Source of the DNA: Centrapalus pauciflorus
Lineage: Eukaryota; Streptophyta; Magnoliopsida; Asterales; Asteraceae
Direction of reading: 5' to 3'
DNA: 64,000 nt
Assembly: GCA_020465985.1 (NCBI GenBank)
Contig: JAANYP010002062.1
Coordinates: forward strand, 83,614-147,613
A program made the position numbers and the translations under genes. The notes under the pieces are model-generated. The model had not been told where the DNA came from. It did no database searches and was given only the letters and a program-made list of their open reading frames with translations. Positions 1 to 9,807 of the stretch are shown here, piece by piece. Numbering within the stretch: position 1 is the stretch's first letter; the number at the start of each line of letters is the position of its first letter.

Positions 1-1459
1 AAGTCTAAATTGAAGACTACATCTTCAATCACTAAGGTGCAGTTTCGGTATACATGATCTACTTTAACTAGAGTATTACTAGCAGTTTCAATATCTAGTA
101 CAGCAGATAGCTTAGACAAAGGCATGGCAAGTTGTTGTGCAAACATAGTAGATACAAACGATCTATTGGCACCCGAGTCAAATAATACTCTTGCAGGTAA
201 AGAGTTTACAATAAACATACCCGTGACCACCTCCGGGTTTTCCCTAGCCTCTTCTGCAGTAATCTGAAATGCACGAGCCGGTGCCCTTTGTGACTGACCC
301 CGACCCCGGTTAACTGAACCACCGCTTGAACCTCCCGAAGATCGTGTTGATGTTGGAGCAGCAGCTGCTGGAGCATTCTTTCGACAATTTCTACTATAGT
401 GCCCCCACACTCCACATTTATGGCAGGCATCTGATCTTCGTGGACATTCATTCTGAAAGTGGCCCAACTCTCCGCAGCAAAAACATGCACGCCCGTTTGT
501 GCACTTGCCGAAGTGTTCTAGATGGCACTTATTACAATACTGCGGCTCGGTGTTGATAGAGTAAGCACGTGCGCGACCAGAAGAACTAGACTGTCGGCGA
601 TAAGACTGTTGCGGTGAGTACTGCGATGATCGTGAAGAACCAGAGTAGCCTCCTTCGCGTTGGCGTTTCGGTGGTGAAGGTTGAGTTGGGTTGACTGAAG
701 CAGCAGCAGACCCCATCACGTATCCCGACATACTTAAAATCTGTTCCACATTTCTGGCGGCTTCCAATAGACCAGCAAATGTGGGGTAGCGTACATTGCT
801 CATCACCCTCCGAATCTCCAAATCAAGACCAACCTCAAACCTGGTCACTTTCCTTTCCTCGGTATCCACTTGATGAGGCGCGAACAAACTCAGCCTCGTA
901 AACTCTACTGCATACTGGGACACAGACTTAGTCCCCTGAATCAGCGTCATGAATTTAGCCTCCAATCTTCGGCGCTCATCGGCCGGGCAGTATTGCTGAG
1001 TGAAAATTTCAGTAAACTCGGCCCATTTCATTACAGCAACCTTCTCCATTGTTAGTGCATTCACCATCGAGTTCCACCACATTATTGCGTCTTTGGTGAA
1101 CATGGCAGTAGCGAATCGGACCATATCCTTCTCAGCACAATCGCTGATTCGGAAAGTCCTTTCTGTAGCTGTTATCCACTCCAGTGCAGTAACAGCATCC
1201 CCCAACCCAGTAAATTCAACGGCTCCATTTCCCTTAAAGTCCTTGAAACGGCAACCCCTGGGCTTATTTGATGACCCAGTGTTGTCACCTTACTCGTCAT
1301 CGTTTCCCTCTCTTTCCTTATTCTTTCTCTTCTCTTCTCTTCGCTTAGCTTCGGCCTCATCTCGAGCCCGAAACTGGTCCTGAATCATTCGATTTTGCTC
1401 AGCCATCATGGCTAGCATCATTTCCCTCGTCTCTTCTGGTGTCATTCCTCCTCCAGACA
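1..1459 (-). pseudogene. Gypsy-1 gag-protease (partial, one in-frame stop)
   Basis: The start at 1459 (MSGGGMTPEE) matches the Gypsy-2 gag start. A charged N-terminal stretch is followed by an in-frame TAA at about 1290, where Gypsy-2 has Arg. Beyond it the same frame reads on as the capsid-like gag domain, CCHC zinc knuckles near 400-500, and a protease with a DSGA active site near 170-190, leaving the window open. Gag packages the RNA and protease cleaves the polyprotein. The stop suggests a dead copy. I compared it with Gypsy-2 by eye only. Small ORFs in other frames here are shadows. Confidence 0.85.
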
Positions 1460-1664
1460 TGTTCTGAAACATGAAACATATAACTTATTTAGTAACATGT
1501 CATTTATTTATAGACACCACCCACTTGTCCCGTATGATAGTCAATATTCTTACGATTACTAGATCGTAACCTATCTTAGTTCAGATCATTACTTAGAATC
1601 ACTACATGTCAACACTTAATGTTTGAGACCAAGACCTCACGGACACTTGAATCTCAAACTACTA

Positions 1665-1675
1665 CTCTGATACCA
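1665..1675 (-). other. Gypsy-1 primer-binding site (tRNA-iMet)
   Basis: Read on the minus strand this is TGGTATCAGAG, the 11-base complement of the initiator Met tRNA 3' end. It lies six bases inside the LTR that begins at 1682. The next expected base, C, is changed. The interval 1460-1664 up to gag is an untranslated leader with no other visible feature. Confidence 0.9.
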
Positions 1676-2689
1676 TCTCGATGTGACACCCTTGCCACAT
1701 TAACCATCAATTACAATTTACCCAGGATTAATCACCAACAAACAGATAACATAATGATCTGATACCTTAATTAAACTGCGGAAGCAAAATACATAATAAA
1801 ATAATACAAATGTGTCAAACACCCTATGGTGCTACTTAGGTTACACATCTAAGTCTACAAATCCAAATGTATTACATCATCCCCAAAATTATTACAACAT
1901 TGTTTCCATAGAACAAATACCAAGATAAACAGTGGAAATCTTCAAGTCACTTCAACTGATAACTTAGCTAGACGGTCCCGCAGCGGATTTTCCTTTTCCT
2001 GTAAAAATATAACAACTGAAGGGGTAAGCTAAAGCTTAGTGAATACCAGATGATTTTCACACATTCTACAAATCTTTATGATGCCCCCAGAGTATCCGCG
2101 GTAACACATACCGTATACTCCACACGTATCCAAGATACGCAAACCTGAGCCGCAGCTCCTTCGAGCTGACACTCGGCATAAGAAAAACCAACCATCTGAG
2201 GCAGACATTACATCGGGGATGACTTACTGTCTATCCTGACCACAGAGGTGTCAAACTCTTGGTCATATAGCACAGTAACATCAGAGTACAGATGCGACCA
2301 CGCAGGTCCATCGAAAGGATGCACAACAAATGAACGGACATGCAACAAATATGAATGTGCATCATCATAAACGCATGTTAGTAGAATGCCAAACGAACAT
2401 GAAACAACAGGCCTCAGCAGGCAATGCAAACATAAAGCAGATGCAGACATGTTAAAAATCAAAGGTACTCACAGTGGGTGCGTTATTAATCTTTAAGCAA
2501 TATTATTTCTCCTCGGAATTTTAACCGGATCAACCAAGTACCCCACTGTGGGTTAAACAACACCACAAGGGACCTGTAAGTCATTTGTAACAACACATTG
2601 TGTTAATATCTTGTTTAATTCCATAAAACTTAATTTTTATAAATGTTTTTTTTTACCATTTTTGATCCCAATTTCGGATCCATGTCCGA

Positions 2690-3040
2690 ATTCGGACCCC
2701 AACCGAATTCGGACCCCCAGTTCGGTTCTCATATGAACCCTAATTCGGTCCCAATATAAGCCCTATTTCGGACCAAATGCTAGTTCGGACCATATCCGAA
2801 TTCGGTCTCCAACCGAATTCGAACCCTCATCCGAATTCCAACACAGAAATATTTTCTTTTAGTTTTTATAATTCAACTTTTCAGGACACATCCGAATTCG
2901 GGCCATATCCGAATTCGGATTCCTACCGAAGTACAACACTTGTAAATTTTTCTATATTAAATATCCTGAAGTTTGAGCCTCATCCGAATTCGGACCTGAT
3001 CCGAGTTCATCTCGGATCCGAATTCGGATCCCACTGTGTT
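2690..3040. repeat. CCGAATTCGG palindrome array in Gypsy-1 LTR
   Basis: About nine copies of CCGAATTC, often extended to ATCCGAATTCGGAT or GGACC, are irregularly spaced over 350 bp. An 18-bp perfect palindrome lies at 3014-3031. The spacing is irregular, so this is a motif cluster rather than a satellite. The same motif fills two non-coding regions of the unrelated element D. Confidence 0.85.
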
Positions 3041-3529
3041 CATACTTGTGCAGTTTTGTCAATTTCAGATTAAATTCCATCGTTTTTGGTACTAATTCAA
3101 TACATGGAATAACTTATACCAACTAAAATACATCTATTTTCAACCCTTTTAACACTAATATTAACACTATTACATATCAAATAAAACCCATTATGCTCCT
3201 TTTGTTCCATCCGTAGAACACACACACTAAAACACACACAAATCTCTAAAAAGCATACTTAGAGGTTGATTCAGAAGTTAAAATTTTATATATAACATCT
3301 CAGATACTCGATTTGCATTAATCCATAACAACATTAAACATGCATTAACATCTGAATCCCTAAAATCAAATTTTTCGGTTTATATAAAAACCGAACAAAA
3401 AATGCTTAATAATCTGAATTTAAAGGATTTTTACCTCAATTCTTCAATTGCAGTGTTTATAAATCCTTCCAAGCAATCTTAATTCCAATTTTCAGACTTC
3501 AAATCCGAGTTTTGATGTTCTTCAATTCG

Positions 3530-3580
3530 TAGAGAGAGAGAGAGCCGAGAGAGAGAGTTCTAGAGAGAGAGAGAGTTTGA
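3530..3580 (-). promoter_or_regulatory. CT-rich (Y-patch-like) stretch, possible Gypsy-1 promoter region
   Basis: GA dinucleotide runs on the plus strand read as CT repeats in the transcribed direction, as in many plant core promoters. AATAAAAAGG lies just upstream (about 3610-3620, minus strand) and may act as a weak TATA box. The Gypsy-2 LTR has a clear TATA box at the equivalent place. Promoter use is inference. Confidence 0.35.
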
Positions 3581-3897
3581 TGAAAATGAAAGACAAAATT
3601 GGTCTTTCATCCTTTTTATTCCAAATTTCCAACTTTGGCACCTTTAGTCCCTCAACTTAACCGGTTCCATTAAATACTGATTTTATAAAATAAAAGAATT
3701 CTATCTTTTATTTATTATCCTTAAATTTTTAGTAATTATTTTCACTTAATAATTAAAATTTCTAAATTTTCCATAATCTGAAACCAACTTTATAATCAAT
3801 CCAAATTTCGTACCAACTTTCATGATTCAACTTAAATTACATTAATTTAAACTTAATAAACTTCAATTATAATAATTTAAAATCCGAGGATGTTACA

Positions 3898-4315
3898 CTG
3901 AAGCTTTAGATAGAAGACATATTGGGCCCATCGAAGAATCCTATTTATTCATGTCTAGCACGTACTGGTCATTCTTCCTTGGGGACCTCATCAGTATCCA
4001 CTCTTCAGGTACTTTAAATCCCGGTTTTAGCACTAACGCCTCAGTATCAGTGAAAATCACTTAGTTCTTCTTATCACAGATTTGAGATACACTAATGAGA
4101 TTGTGATCAAGTTTATCAACTTGGTAAACGTGATCCAGTTGGATAGTCCCATCTCCAGTACCGGTGATATTTCCTCCTTTGTTTCCAGCGAAGGATACAA
4201 ACCCCCTGTTCCCTCCCTTGAAGTCTGTGAGTAGACTTCTTTCCCCAGTCATGTGCCTAGAGCAACCACTGTCGATGAACCATTTGTTGTTTAGACCTGT
4301 AGTTATCTCCTGCAC
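3898..4315 (-). pseudogene. Copia A protease and start of pre-integrase region (truncated)
   Basis: Starts with MQEITTGLNNKWFIDSGCSR. DSGCSRHMTG is the copia aspartic-protease active site. The frame stops at 4061-4063 after CDKKN, where copia B reads on, and a recognisable pre-integrase segment continues to 3898, where the Gypsy-1 LTR begins. It is in the same frame as the gag tail, separated by one TAA inside an ACTAAC sequence followed by a pyrimidine tract and CAG at about 4316-4332. It closely matches copia B at 23344-23676. Confidence 0.85.
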
Positions 4316-4330
4316 ATGAAAGAAAAGAGG

Positions 4331-5978
4331 TTAGTTATCACGGGGAACCCAAGCCATGACTGACTTGGTAATACCATTCTCATCCACATACGTGAACTCC
4401 TTCAAATACCCATCTCTCCTTTCAGGTGACTTGGGTGTTTGAATGAGAGCCTGTTGTGGTGCAGAGTGATTTAAGTCCACTCTCGGCCTTTGTGTAGGCA
4501 TTTGCTGTGGAGCCCTTGAATAATTTCTATTATAAGTCATTTCCGACTTATATCCATGGGCTCTACCTGGTGTTTGATGTCTTACAGGAGTGTGTGACCT
4601 AACCGGAGTGTAAGCTCTTCTAGCTGTAGTACTCCTATAATTTGGTTGAGGTCTTGACCTAGATTGATTAGGGACTCTATTCGGCGAATTAGTCCTAACC
4701 ACTTCGTTTGGTCTACCTGACACAGGTGTTTGTTTAACAGCAGTCTTTGGTGTGGCTTGCACAATGTTCTTGGTGTTTTGAGAACCACTTGTGCTTGCGA
4801 CACTTGGAGAGGGTTTATGTTGTTCCGACTTTCCAATTTTAGGTGTAGATTCTACCTTTCTATGTGGACAAATAGAAGCAACATGTCCCTTTTCATGACA
4901 TCTAAAACAAGACATTTTATCAATAGACTTCTTATGCATGCCCTTTGACTTAGGTGTCTCACTGGTGTCATGTTCTTTTGTCTCAACTATAGTGATTGTT
5001 TCCTCTTTCTGATTATTAAAGTCAGGTTTGGCTTCTCCTATAATCTTATCACTAGAAGAAGACACAAATTTGACTTTCTTAATCTTGGCATTGTTATTAG
5101 TCACCTTAGTTTCTTTATCCTTAACAGATTCAGACACATGTTCAGATGTTACCTCTGATTCAACTGGTTTATCAGTTTTATCCTGAGGCTGAGGCACGTA
5201 GTTATCATTGAAAGGTGGAGGACTCTCATTATACCCTAAACCTACTGGTTTCTTAGACTGACGCTGTGCATCTAAGATCTTCCCTAGGTTCAGTGAAGAG
5301 TTCCTAAAGTTTTCTAATTTACTATTCACCTCTGCAACCTTAGCCTTAGCTTCAGCTAGCTATACCTCTTTAATCTTAAGCTCTTTGGTCAACGCCTCAA
5401 CATACTCATACATTAGTTCTATTCTAACACAGTGCTCACTCAGCTTGTCTTTTAGAACTATGACATCTTGTGCATCTGCCTTAAGCTTATTCCTAAGATC
5501 TTTTTTTATATCTAAGAGGCTCGCATTGTCCGATTTTAAGGATTCAATTTGAGCAGTTAGATTAGTATGTGTTTCTAGCACTAAATTTAATCTATCATTA
5601 GTAGTTGCCTAGAAGCACATAAATCGCGGAATGTAGAAGAGTTCAGAATTACCTTTGCGTGGCTGATTCCACATTTGCCATTTGTGCAACAAACTCTACA
5701 ATTGTCTGACTGTCTGACTTCTCTACTAGCACAGGACTGGTATCATTCTGGTGTCTGTCCTCTGCTTCTTCCTCTGCTCCGACACTTCCAGTCTCTGTTA
5801 CTTCAGCCATGAAGGCTCTAACGTTAGACTCTGGATGTGTACTCCAGTCGTATGTTCCATCAAGCTGTCTGTCAGATGTGACATTCGTTAACAGACCAGC
5901 TATGTTTGCCTGATTGCCCGAACTACCCGGCTGATATCTCCCCTGAGATTGATTCTAGTAGTTCTCAACTTTAGGTCT
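4331..5978 (-). pseudogene. Copia A gag tail: coiled coil and second zinc knuckle
   Basis: Continuation of gag. A linker at 5978-5600 reads through stops. A Lys/Glu/Leu-rich coiled-coil stretch at 5581-5363 ends in a TAG where copia B has GAG. A 332-aa open stretch (5329-4331) follows, with CFRCHEKGHVASIC (a CCHC zinc knuckle) near 4890 and an Arg/Pro/Thr-rich basic tail ending MAWVPRDN. The knuckle and basic tail should bind RNA. The basic tail also appears in copia B (23692-24042). Sirevirus-type gags are unusually long, which fits. Confidence 0.8.
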
Positions 5979-7179
5979 TTAACATTCTCTAGCAAAATGT
6001 CCTAACCCCTGGTAGTTGTAACACTTAACTTTGGATTTGTCGAATCCAATCTTATTGTTGCTGACATTTAGATTTCTGCCCGTCCTCTTGATGAATCTCT
6101 TGACTCGCTGAGTCACCATGGCCAGTTGCCATTGAAGATCCATTTCCTCTAAAGCATCTGGATCTACCTGATCATAGTCTTCATCCCATAGAGCAGGATC
6201 GTTGATTTTCCCTTGAACGCAATTGCTGTAGGAGACCACAAATGAAGCCAAAAGATTTAGATGATCTTCAGCTGATTTTGCGCTCATTGGAATCCTTGAG
6301 TATCCTTGAGACGTAGATGCAGACTGAGTTGGGTTTTCTTCCGGTCTGGAGTACCCTAAGAAAGCCTGACTCCCTGATTCATCTACTTCAACTGGAGTCG
6401 ATGTTTCACCCGTAAAGAATGCTGTAGCGGTCTTTAGTTCACTTGCCACTGAAGGTTTGGACTTCCCAAAATACATATCTGGATCCTGTACTTGGTCATA
6501 CTCTCTTTCCTTCTTTAGCAACTGAAAATTATACGCCCTCAGCGTTTCAATGACTCTTTCTAGAGTTAGAGTCTCATATTTGTCTTCATCATGCTTTATC
6601 AGCGCTACATACATCTCCCATTTAGCTGGTAAAGCATCTAGAATTTTCGCAATTTTCTCTAACTCACGATACTCGACATCGTGATTGTGTAACTCAGTCA
6701 ACAAGTGATAGAACCTGGTAATGGTCTCATCCTGCTTTTCTTTTTTCAAAGCCTTGAAAATAGCAAACTGCTTCTTGAGCATTTCTGTTCTACCTTTCCT
6801 AACCCTAGGATTTCCCTCACACCTTTTCTCAAGTGCATCCCACAACTCTTTTGCTGTTCGTTGATTTCAAAATGTGTGTAGGATCTCCTAAGGTAATGCC
6901 ATTCGAATAGTCGAGAGTGCTTGGTTCTCGGCCTCATAGCTTCTTATCATCATCCTTCATCATTTGATATGAAAAGACTCTTTGACGGCCTTCAACCTCT
7001 GTTGTAGGTGGAATGTATCCCTCGTCGATACAAATCAACATTCTAATATCATTGAATTGAGCAAAGTCGGCGAACATATCCTTCCACCAATAATAGTCTT
7101 CCACCTTAATCAGCTTAGGTGGAGAATTTGCCTTTCCGACCTCATGATCCATTTCGACAAACCTTTGTAAAGTTATCAT
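5979..7179 (-). pseudogene. Copia A gag N-terminal and capsid-like domain (frameshifted)
   Basis: The start at 7179 gives MITLQRFVEMDHEVGKANSP, and that frame stops at 6934. The capsid-like domain resumes in another frame at 6845-5979 (MWDALEKRC..., the UBN2-type copia gag domain), so there is a frameshift between 6845 and 6934. It ends in a degenerate knuckle CYNYQGLGHFAREC, in which the second Cys is Tyr, followed by TAA. Gag forms the virus-like particle; this copy cannot make it intact. Confidence 0.8.
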
Positions 7180-7751
7180 TGTTTCAAAAATTCTTGAATT
7201 AGAACTTAATTAATTTAATTTGAAATTAATTTAAATTAGCCCTTTCGAACTTGTGTAGGTTCCAATTTGGTTAATTTTAAATTTGTTTGAAATTAAATTC
7301 GAAATTAAGTTTGAACTCAACTATTTTCGAAATGATGACAAATTCGAAAATCTGGTTAAATTCGAATATGTAAGTTCGAATATAGGGAAATTCGAAAACG
7401 AGCAAATTCGAATCAATCAAATTCGAACCAAACCCTAAAATAACTTCGACAGGAGCGTATTTTCTGACAAATTCGAATTTCGAATAAACCCTAATACCCC
7501 CTATATGTTCGAGCGCCGCAAGTACGAAAAACGGCCAGAAGTTCGATTTTTTCAACTTTTCATTTAAACCAAAGTTTTTAGGATTAAAAACTCTGATTTC
7601 GACCAAAAATGATGAACTAATATGAACTTTTTCCCGATATCTTACTTGAATAACTCGAAATCTATCCCGAAAAGTAATTTTTCCGTCCAAAAATGTCAAG
7701 AAACCAAAGATGTTACTTGTGAACACGAAGAACACCACGAACACCCTAATG
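7180..7751 (-). other. Copia A untranslated leader
   Basis: 572 bases between PBS and gag. It is AT-rich, with repeated AAATTCGAA-type motifs (many TTCGAA palindromes between 7260 and 7480). An open frame of 177 codons crosses it into the LTR but resembles no retroelement protein, so I treat it as chance. Confidence 0.6.
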
Positions 7752-7763
7752 GCTCTGATACCA
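7752..7763 (-). other. Copia A primer-binding site (tRNA-iMet)
   Basis: The minus-strand reading is TGGTATCAGAGC, a perfect 12-base complement to initiator Met tRNA, two bases inside the LTR that starts at 7766. It shows that the LTR to its right served as a 5' LTR for body A. Confidence 0.95.
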
Positions 7764-7765
7764 CT

Positions 7766-8544
7766 TGTAATTAAGGTCGCCTGACTACGGATCCTATCTT
7801 GACGTGACACCTGCCAACGAGTGCGGAATCCTCGTTAGCGGCTTGACGGATAGACCACTCACACTGAAACACGGAGACACACACAGTGATAGACGAACAA
7901 CGGATCGTCCCAACACGTGATTCTCTCCAAACAAAACTCTCCAAATACTTGCAAGTTCGAGATCGCTCTTTGCATTAATCGCTCTGAAATTTTGCAAATG
8001 TCTCGTTCACCCAGATGCTCTGTTTGCTCTCAAGTTCGTCAGAACCTCTGAGCCATCAAAGATCCCTAATTTCACAATGAAAAGTTCAATATATAGACAC
8101 AAGTTCGAGAAGACGCGCCTCTCGAACTTGTCTTCGAACTTGTTCCTTTGAACTTGTTCCTTTGAACTTGTATTTGAACTTGTTCCTTTGAACTTGTCTT
8201 TGAACTTGTTCCTTTGAACTTGTCTTCGAACTTGTTCCTTTGAACTTTTCTTCGAACTTGTTCCTTTGAACTTGTCTTCGAACTTGTTCATTTGAACTTG
8301 TCTTCGAATTTGTTCCTTTGAACTTGTCTTTGAACTTATTCTAGAACTTGTCTTTGAACTTATTCTAGAACTTATTTCTAGAACTTATTCGAGAACTGCT
8401 TCTAGAACTTATTCTAGAACTTGTTATGATAGTCTAGAACTCGTTATGATAGTCTAGAACTTACCATGCAAATGTAAACATCATACACAATCATGATATC
8501 AATAACAAAACTAGATTGTTGTCGTCACACAGGATGTACCAACA
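7766..8544 (-). repeat. LTR shared by copia A (as 5' LTR) and copia B (as 3' LTR)
   Basis: Starts TGTAATTAAGGTCGCC and ends ACCAACA. Its first 250 bp match the copia B 5' LTR at 24415. On the left it has a PBS and on the right a polypurine tract (8545-8555), so one LTR separates two bodies. The outer edge is ambiguous: a second LTR-tip plus purine tract lies about 115 bp further out (8545-8670), so the true edge could be 8659. An 11-bp inverted repeat (CAAGTTCGAGA/TCTCGAACTTG) lies at 8100-8130. Confidence 0.85.
8125..8400. repeat. GAACTTGTTCCTTT-type tandem repeat in copia LTR
   Basis: About ten imperfect units of roughly 20-27 bp, each containing GAACTTGT and CTTTGAACTT, grading into TTCTAGAACTTA units. 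The copia B 5' LTR has a shorter, diverged version (24765-24830), which accounts for much of the LTR length difference (779 against 580 bp). Confidence 0.85.
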
Positions 8545-8555
8545 GACTCCCCCTT
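8545..8555 (-). other. Copia B polypurine tract
   Basis: The minus-strand reading is AAGGGGGAGTC, directly against the LTR. This is the plus-strand primer site that marks the end of the internal region. Further copies of the GGGGGAG core lie at 8660-8670, 9254-9266 and 9348-9360. Multiple PPT copies are known from Sireviruses. Confidence 0.8.
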
Positions 8556-9339
8556 GACGATAGCATCTAGTTGTTGTTCATTGATCGTAACAGACTATCA
8601 GATTCAGAGACTATGAATATCGAAACTAGACAGCTATTGTCACATCGGGTGTATCAACAGACTCCCCCTTGACGATAGCTTCTAGTACATATTCATTGAT
8701 CTATGAATACCGAATCGCCTTTTCTTCTTTGTTATCCATGACTGCCTCTTCAGATTCGCTGTCCTCACCGGTTTGTAGACTAACTTAGTCCATTTCCTAG
8801 CAGTCAGAGGATATATTCTTATTTGAACCGTAGCTCTTCTACCAACTCTTAGATTAACTTCTCAAATCTTCTAGAACGACCCCTCCCTTCTGATAGTTTT
8901 TGCAAACTCCTCAGCATAAGAATCGTCTTCCTAGATTTAATAGGTCCTTCCAAGCTAAATCAATCACTTCACACTTCAGAATCTGATTCATCATTTAGTG
9001 CAGATTTCAGCATCTCCAGATCTATCACATTCTGATCTTCATTCATACCACCTTCATCGATTGACTTCCAATCAGGTATATCTTTAGGAATAAACGCTCA
9101 ATCCTCAAGATCTTCCTGTTCTAAGTCATCTTTGAAGATGAACCTCATTTCATCTTCATCTAACTTTGACAATGCTCCGATCAGACCTTATCTTAAGTTA
9201 CTTTAGTCGCCTCTGAATCCTTGTCTTTTCCCTTGACAGTGGCTATGAACACCGACTCCCCCTGAGGATCAGCAAGCTGAGCAAATTGCTGTCTTGACAG
9301 ATCTGCCAGCTCACTATTCGGCCATATTCTTCGACTTCT

Positions 9340-9537
9340 CTACAATTTCTCCCCCTGAGATGGACGATCTTTCAACAAGTCCTCCAGTATAGCCTCCAGA
9401 TTTGCAATCTGCTGCTGCTGATCAGTCTCTGTCTGATCCAACTGGGCATTAAGATGTTCAAGTTCACGGATCGCCTTTGTTAGTTGAAGAATCTTTAATT
9501 CTGTAAAAACTCCAATTCTAACACTGTATAGACTTAA
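9340..9537 (-). pseudogene. Copia B third-ORF remnant (coiled-coil C-terminus)
   Basis: An open frame of about 65 codons between stops at 9538-9540 and 9340-9342. It reads as a heptad-like helix rich in Leu, Glu and Gln (including LTKAIRELEHLNAQLDQTE) and ends PSQGEKL next to a GGGGGAG tract. No start codon and no homologue recognised with certainty. By position between pol and the 3' LTR it is probably the end of a degraded Sirevirus third ORF. TTTTTACAG directly upstream looks like a 3' splice site. Confidence 0.45.
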
Positions 9538-9713
9538 TCAACACATGAAACAAGTCATAATATGTTAGTAGGACATTAAAAACCATTATTTAACGACAAA
9601 AATGCAATGAAACTCTCCTTACTTACATTCTTTGATGGTTTCGAAGGTAAACCAAACACTAGAATTAAGTTCGAGAGAAACAGTCGTTATCTTCGTTAAA
9701 CAGTCACAACATC

Positions 9714-9807
9714 GTAAGTTTTGAAAAACTTTGAACAATTTTCAACTTTTTCAACTTATCGTAAGTTTTGAAAAACATTGAACAATTTTCAACTTTTTCA
9801 ACTTATC
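9714..9807. repeat. 47-bp tandem duplication
   Basis: Two adjacent copies of a block starting GTAAGTTTTGAAAAAC and ending TTCAACTTATC, differing at one position. It lies in the copia B 3' region and has no coding role. Confidence 0.9.

Larger units (their letters stand above)
1..3897 (-). mobile_element. Gypsy-1: Ty3/gypsy chromovirus, 5' part only
   Basis: Reading right to left: 5' LTR 1682-3897, PBS 1665-1675, gag starting at 1459, and a protease that runs off the left window edge. Order and sequence match Gypsy-2 (11263-20555), so both belong to one family. It lies in copia body A: the copia sequence stops at 3898, where this LTR ends in TGTTACA. A TSD would be CTGAA (3898-3902), but its partner is outside the window. 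RT, integrase and the 3' LTR must lie to the left if the element is complete. Confidence 0.9.
1682..3897 (-). repeat. Gypsy-1 5' LTR (2216 bp)
   Basis: Bounded by TG at 1682 and CA at 3897. The PBS-side end and the block around 2460-2570 closely match the Gypsy-2 LTRs. The centre (2690-3040) is different and holds an array of CCGAATTCGG palindromes. A (GA)n stretch lies at 3530-3580, which is CT-rich on the transcribed minus strand. No gene lies inside; ORFs here are incidental. Confidence 0.9.
3898..8544 (-). mobile_element. Copia A: Sirevirus-like Ty1/copia element, 5' part
   Basis: Right to left: LTR 7766-8544, PBS 7752-7763, leader, a long gag (7179-4331), then protease to 3898, where Gypsy-1 interrupts it. 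Integrase and RT are not in the window. Its LTR is also the 3' LTR of copia B, because a polypurine tract touches the other side. Long gag with coiled coil, two zinc knuckles, tRNA-iMet PBS and GGGGGAG purine tracts indicate the Sirevirus (SIRE/Maximus) lineage. Confidence 0.8.

Noticed and set aside
2777..3073. ORF rich in Asn-Pro-His-Ser over the palindrome cluster
   Set aside because: The composition simply reflects CCGAATTCGG words. Inside a gypsy LTR, no homology.
7277..7810. 177-codon minus-strand ORF across the copia A leader and LTR edge
   Set aside because: It spans PBS and LTR boundary and resembles no retroelement protein; low-complexity AATTCGAA repeats keep it open.
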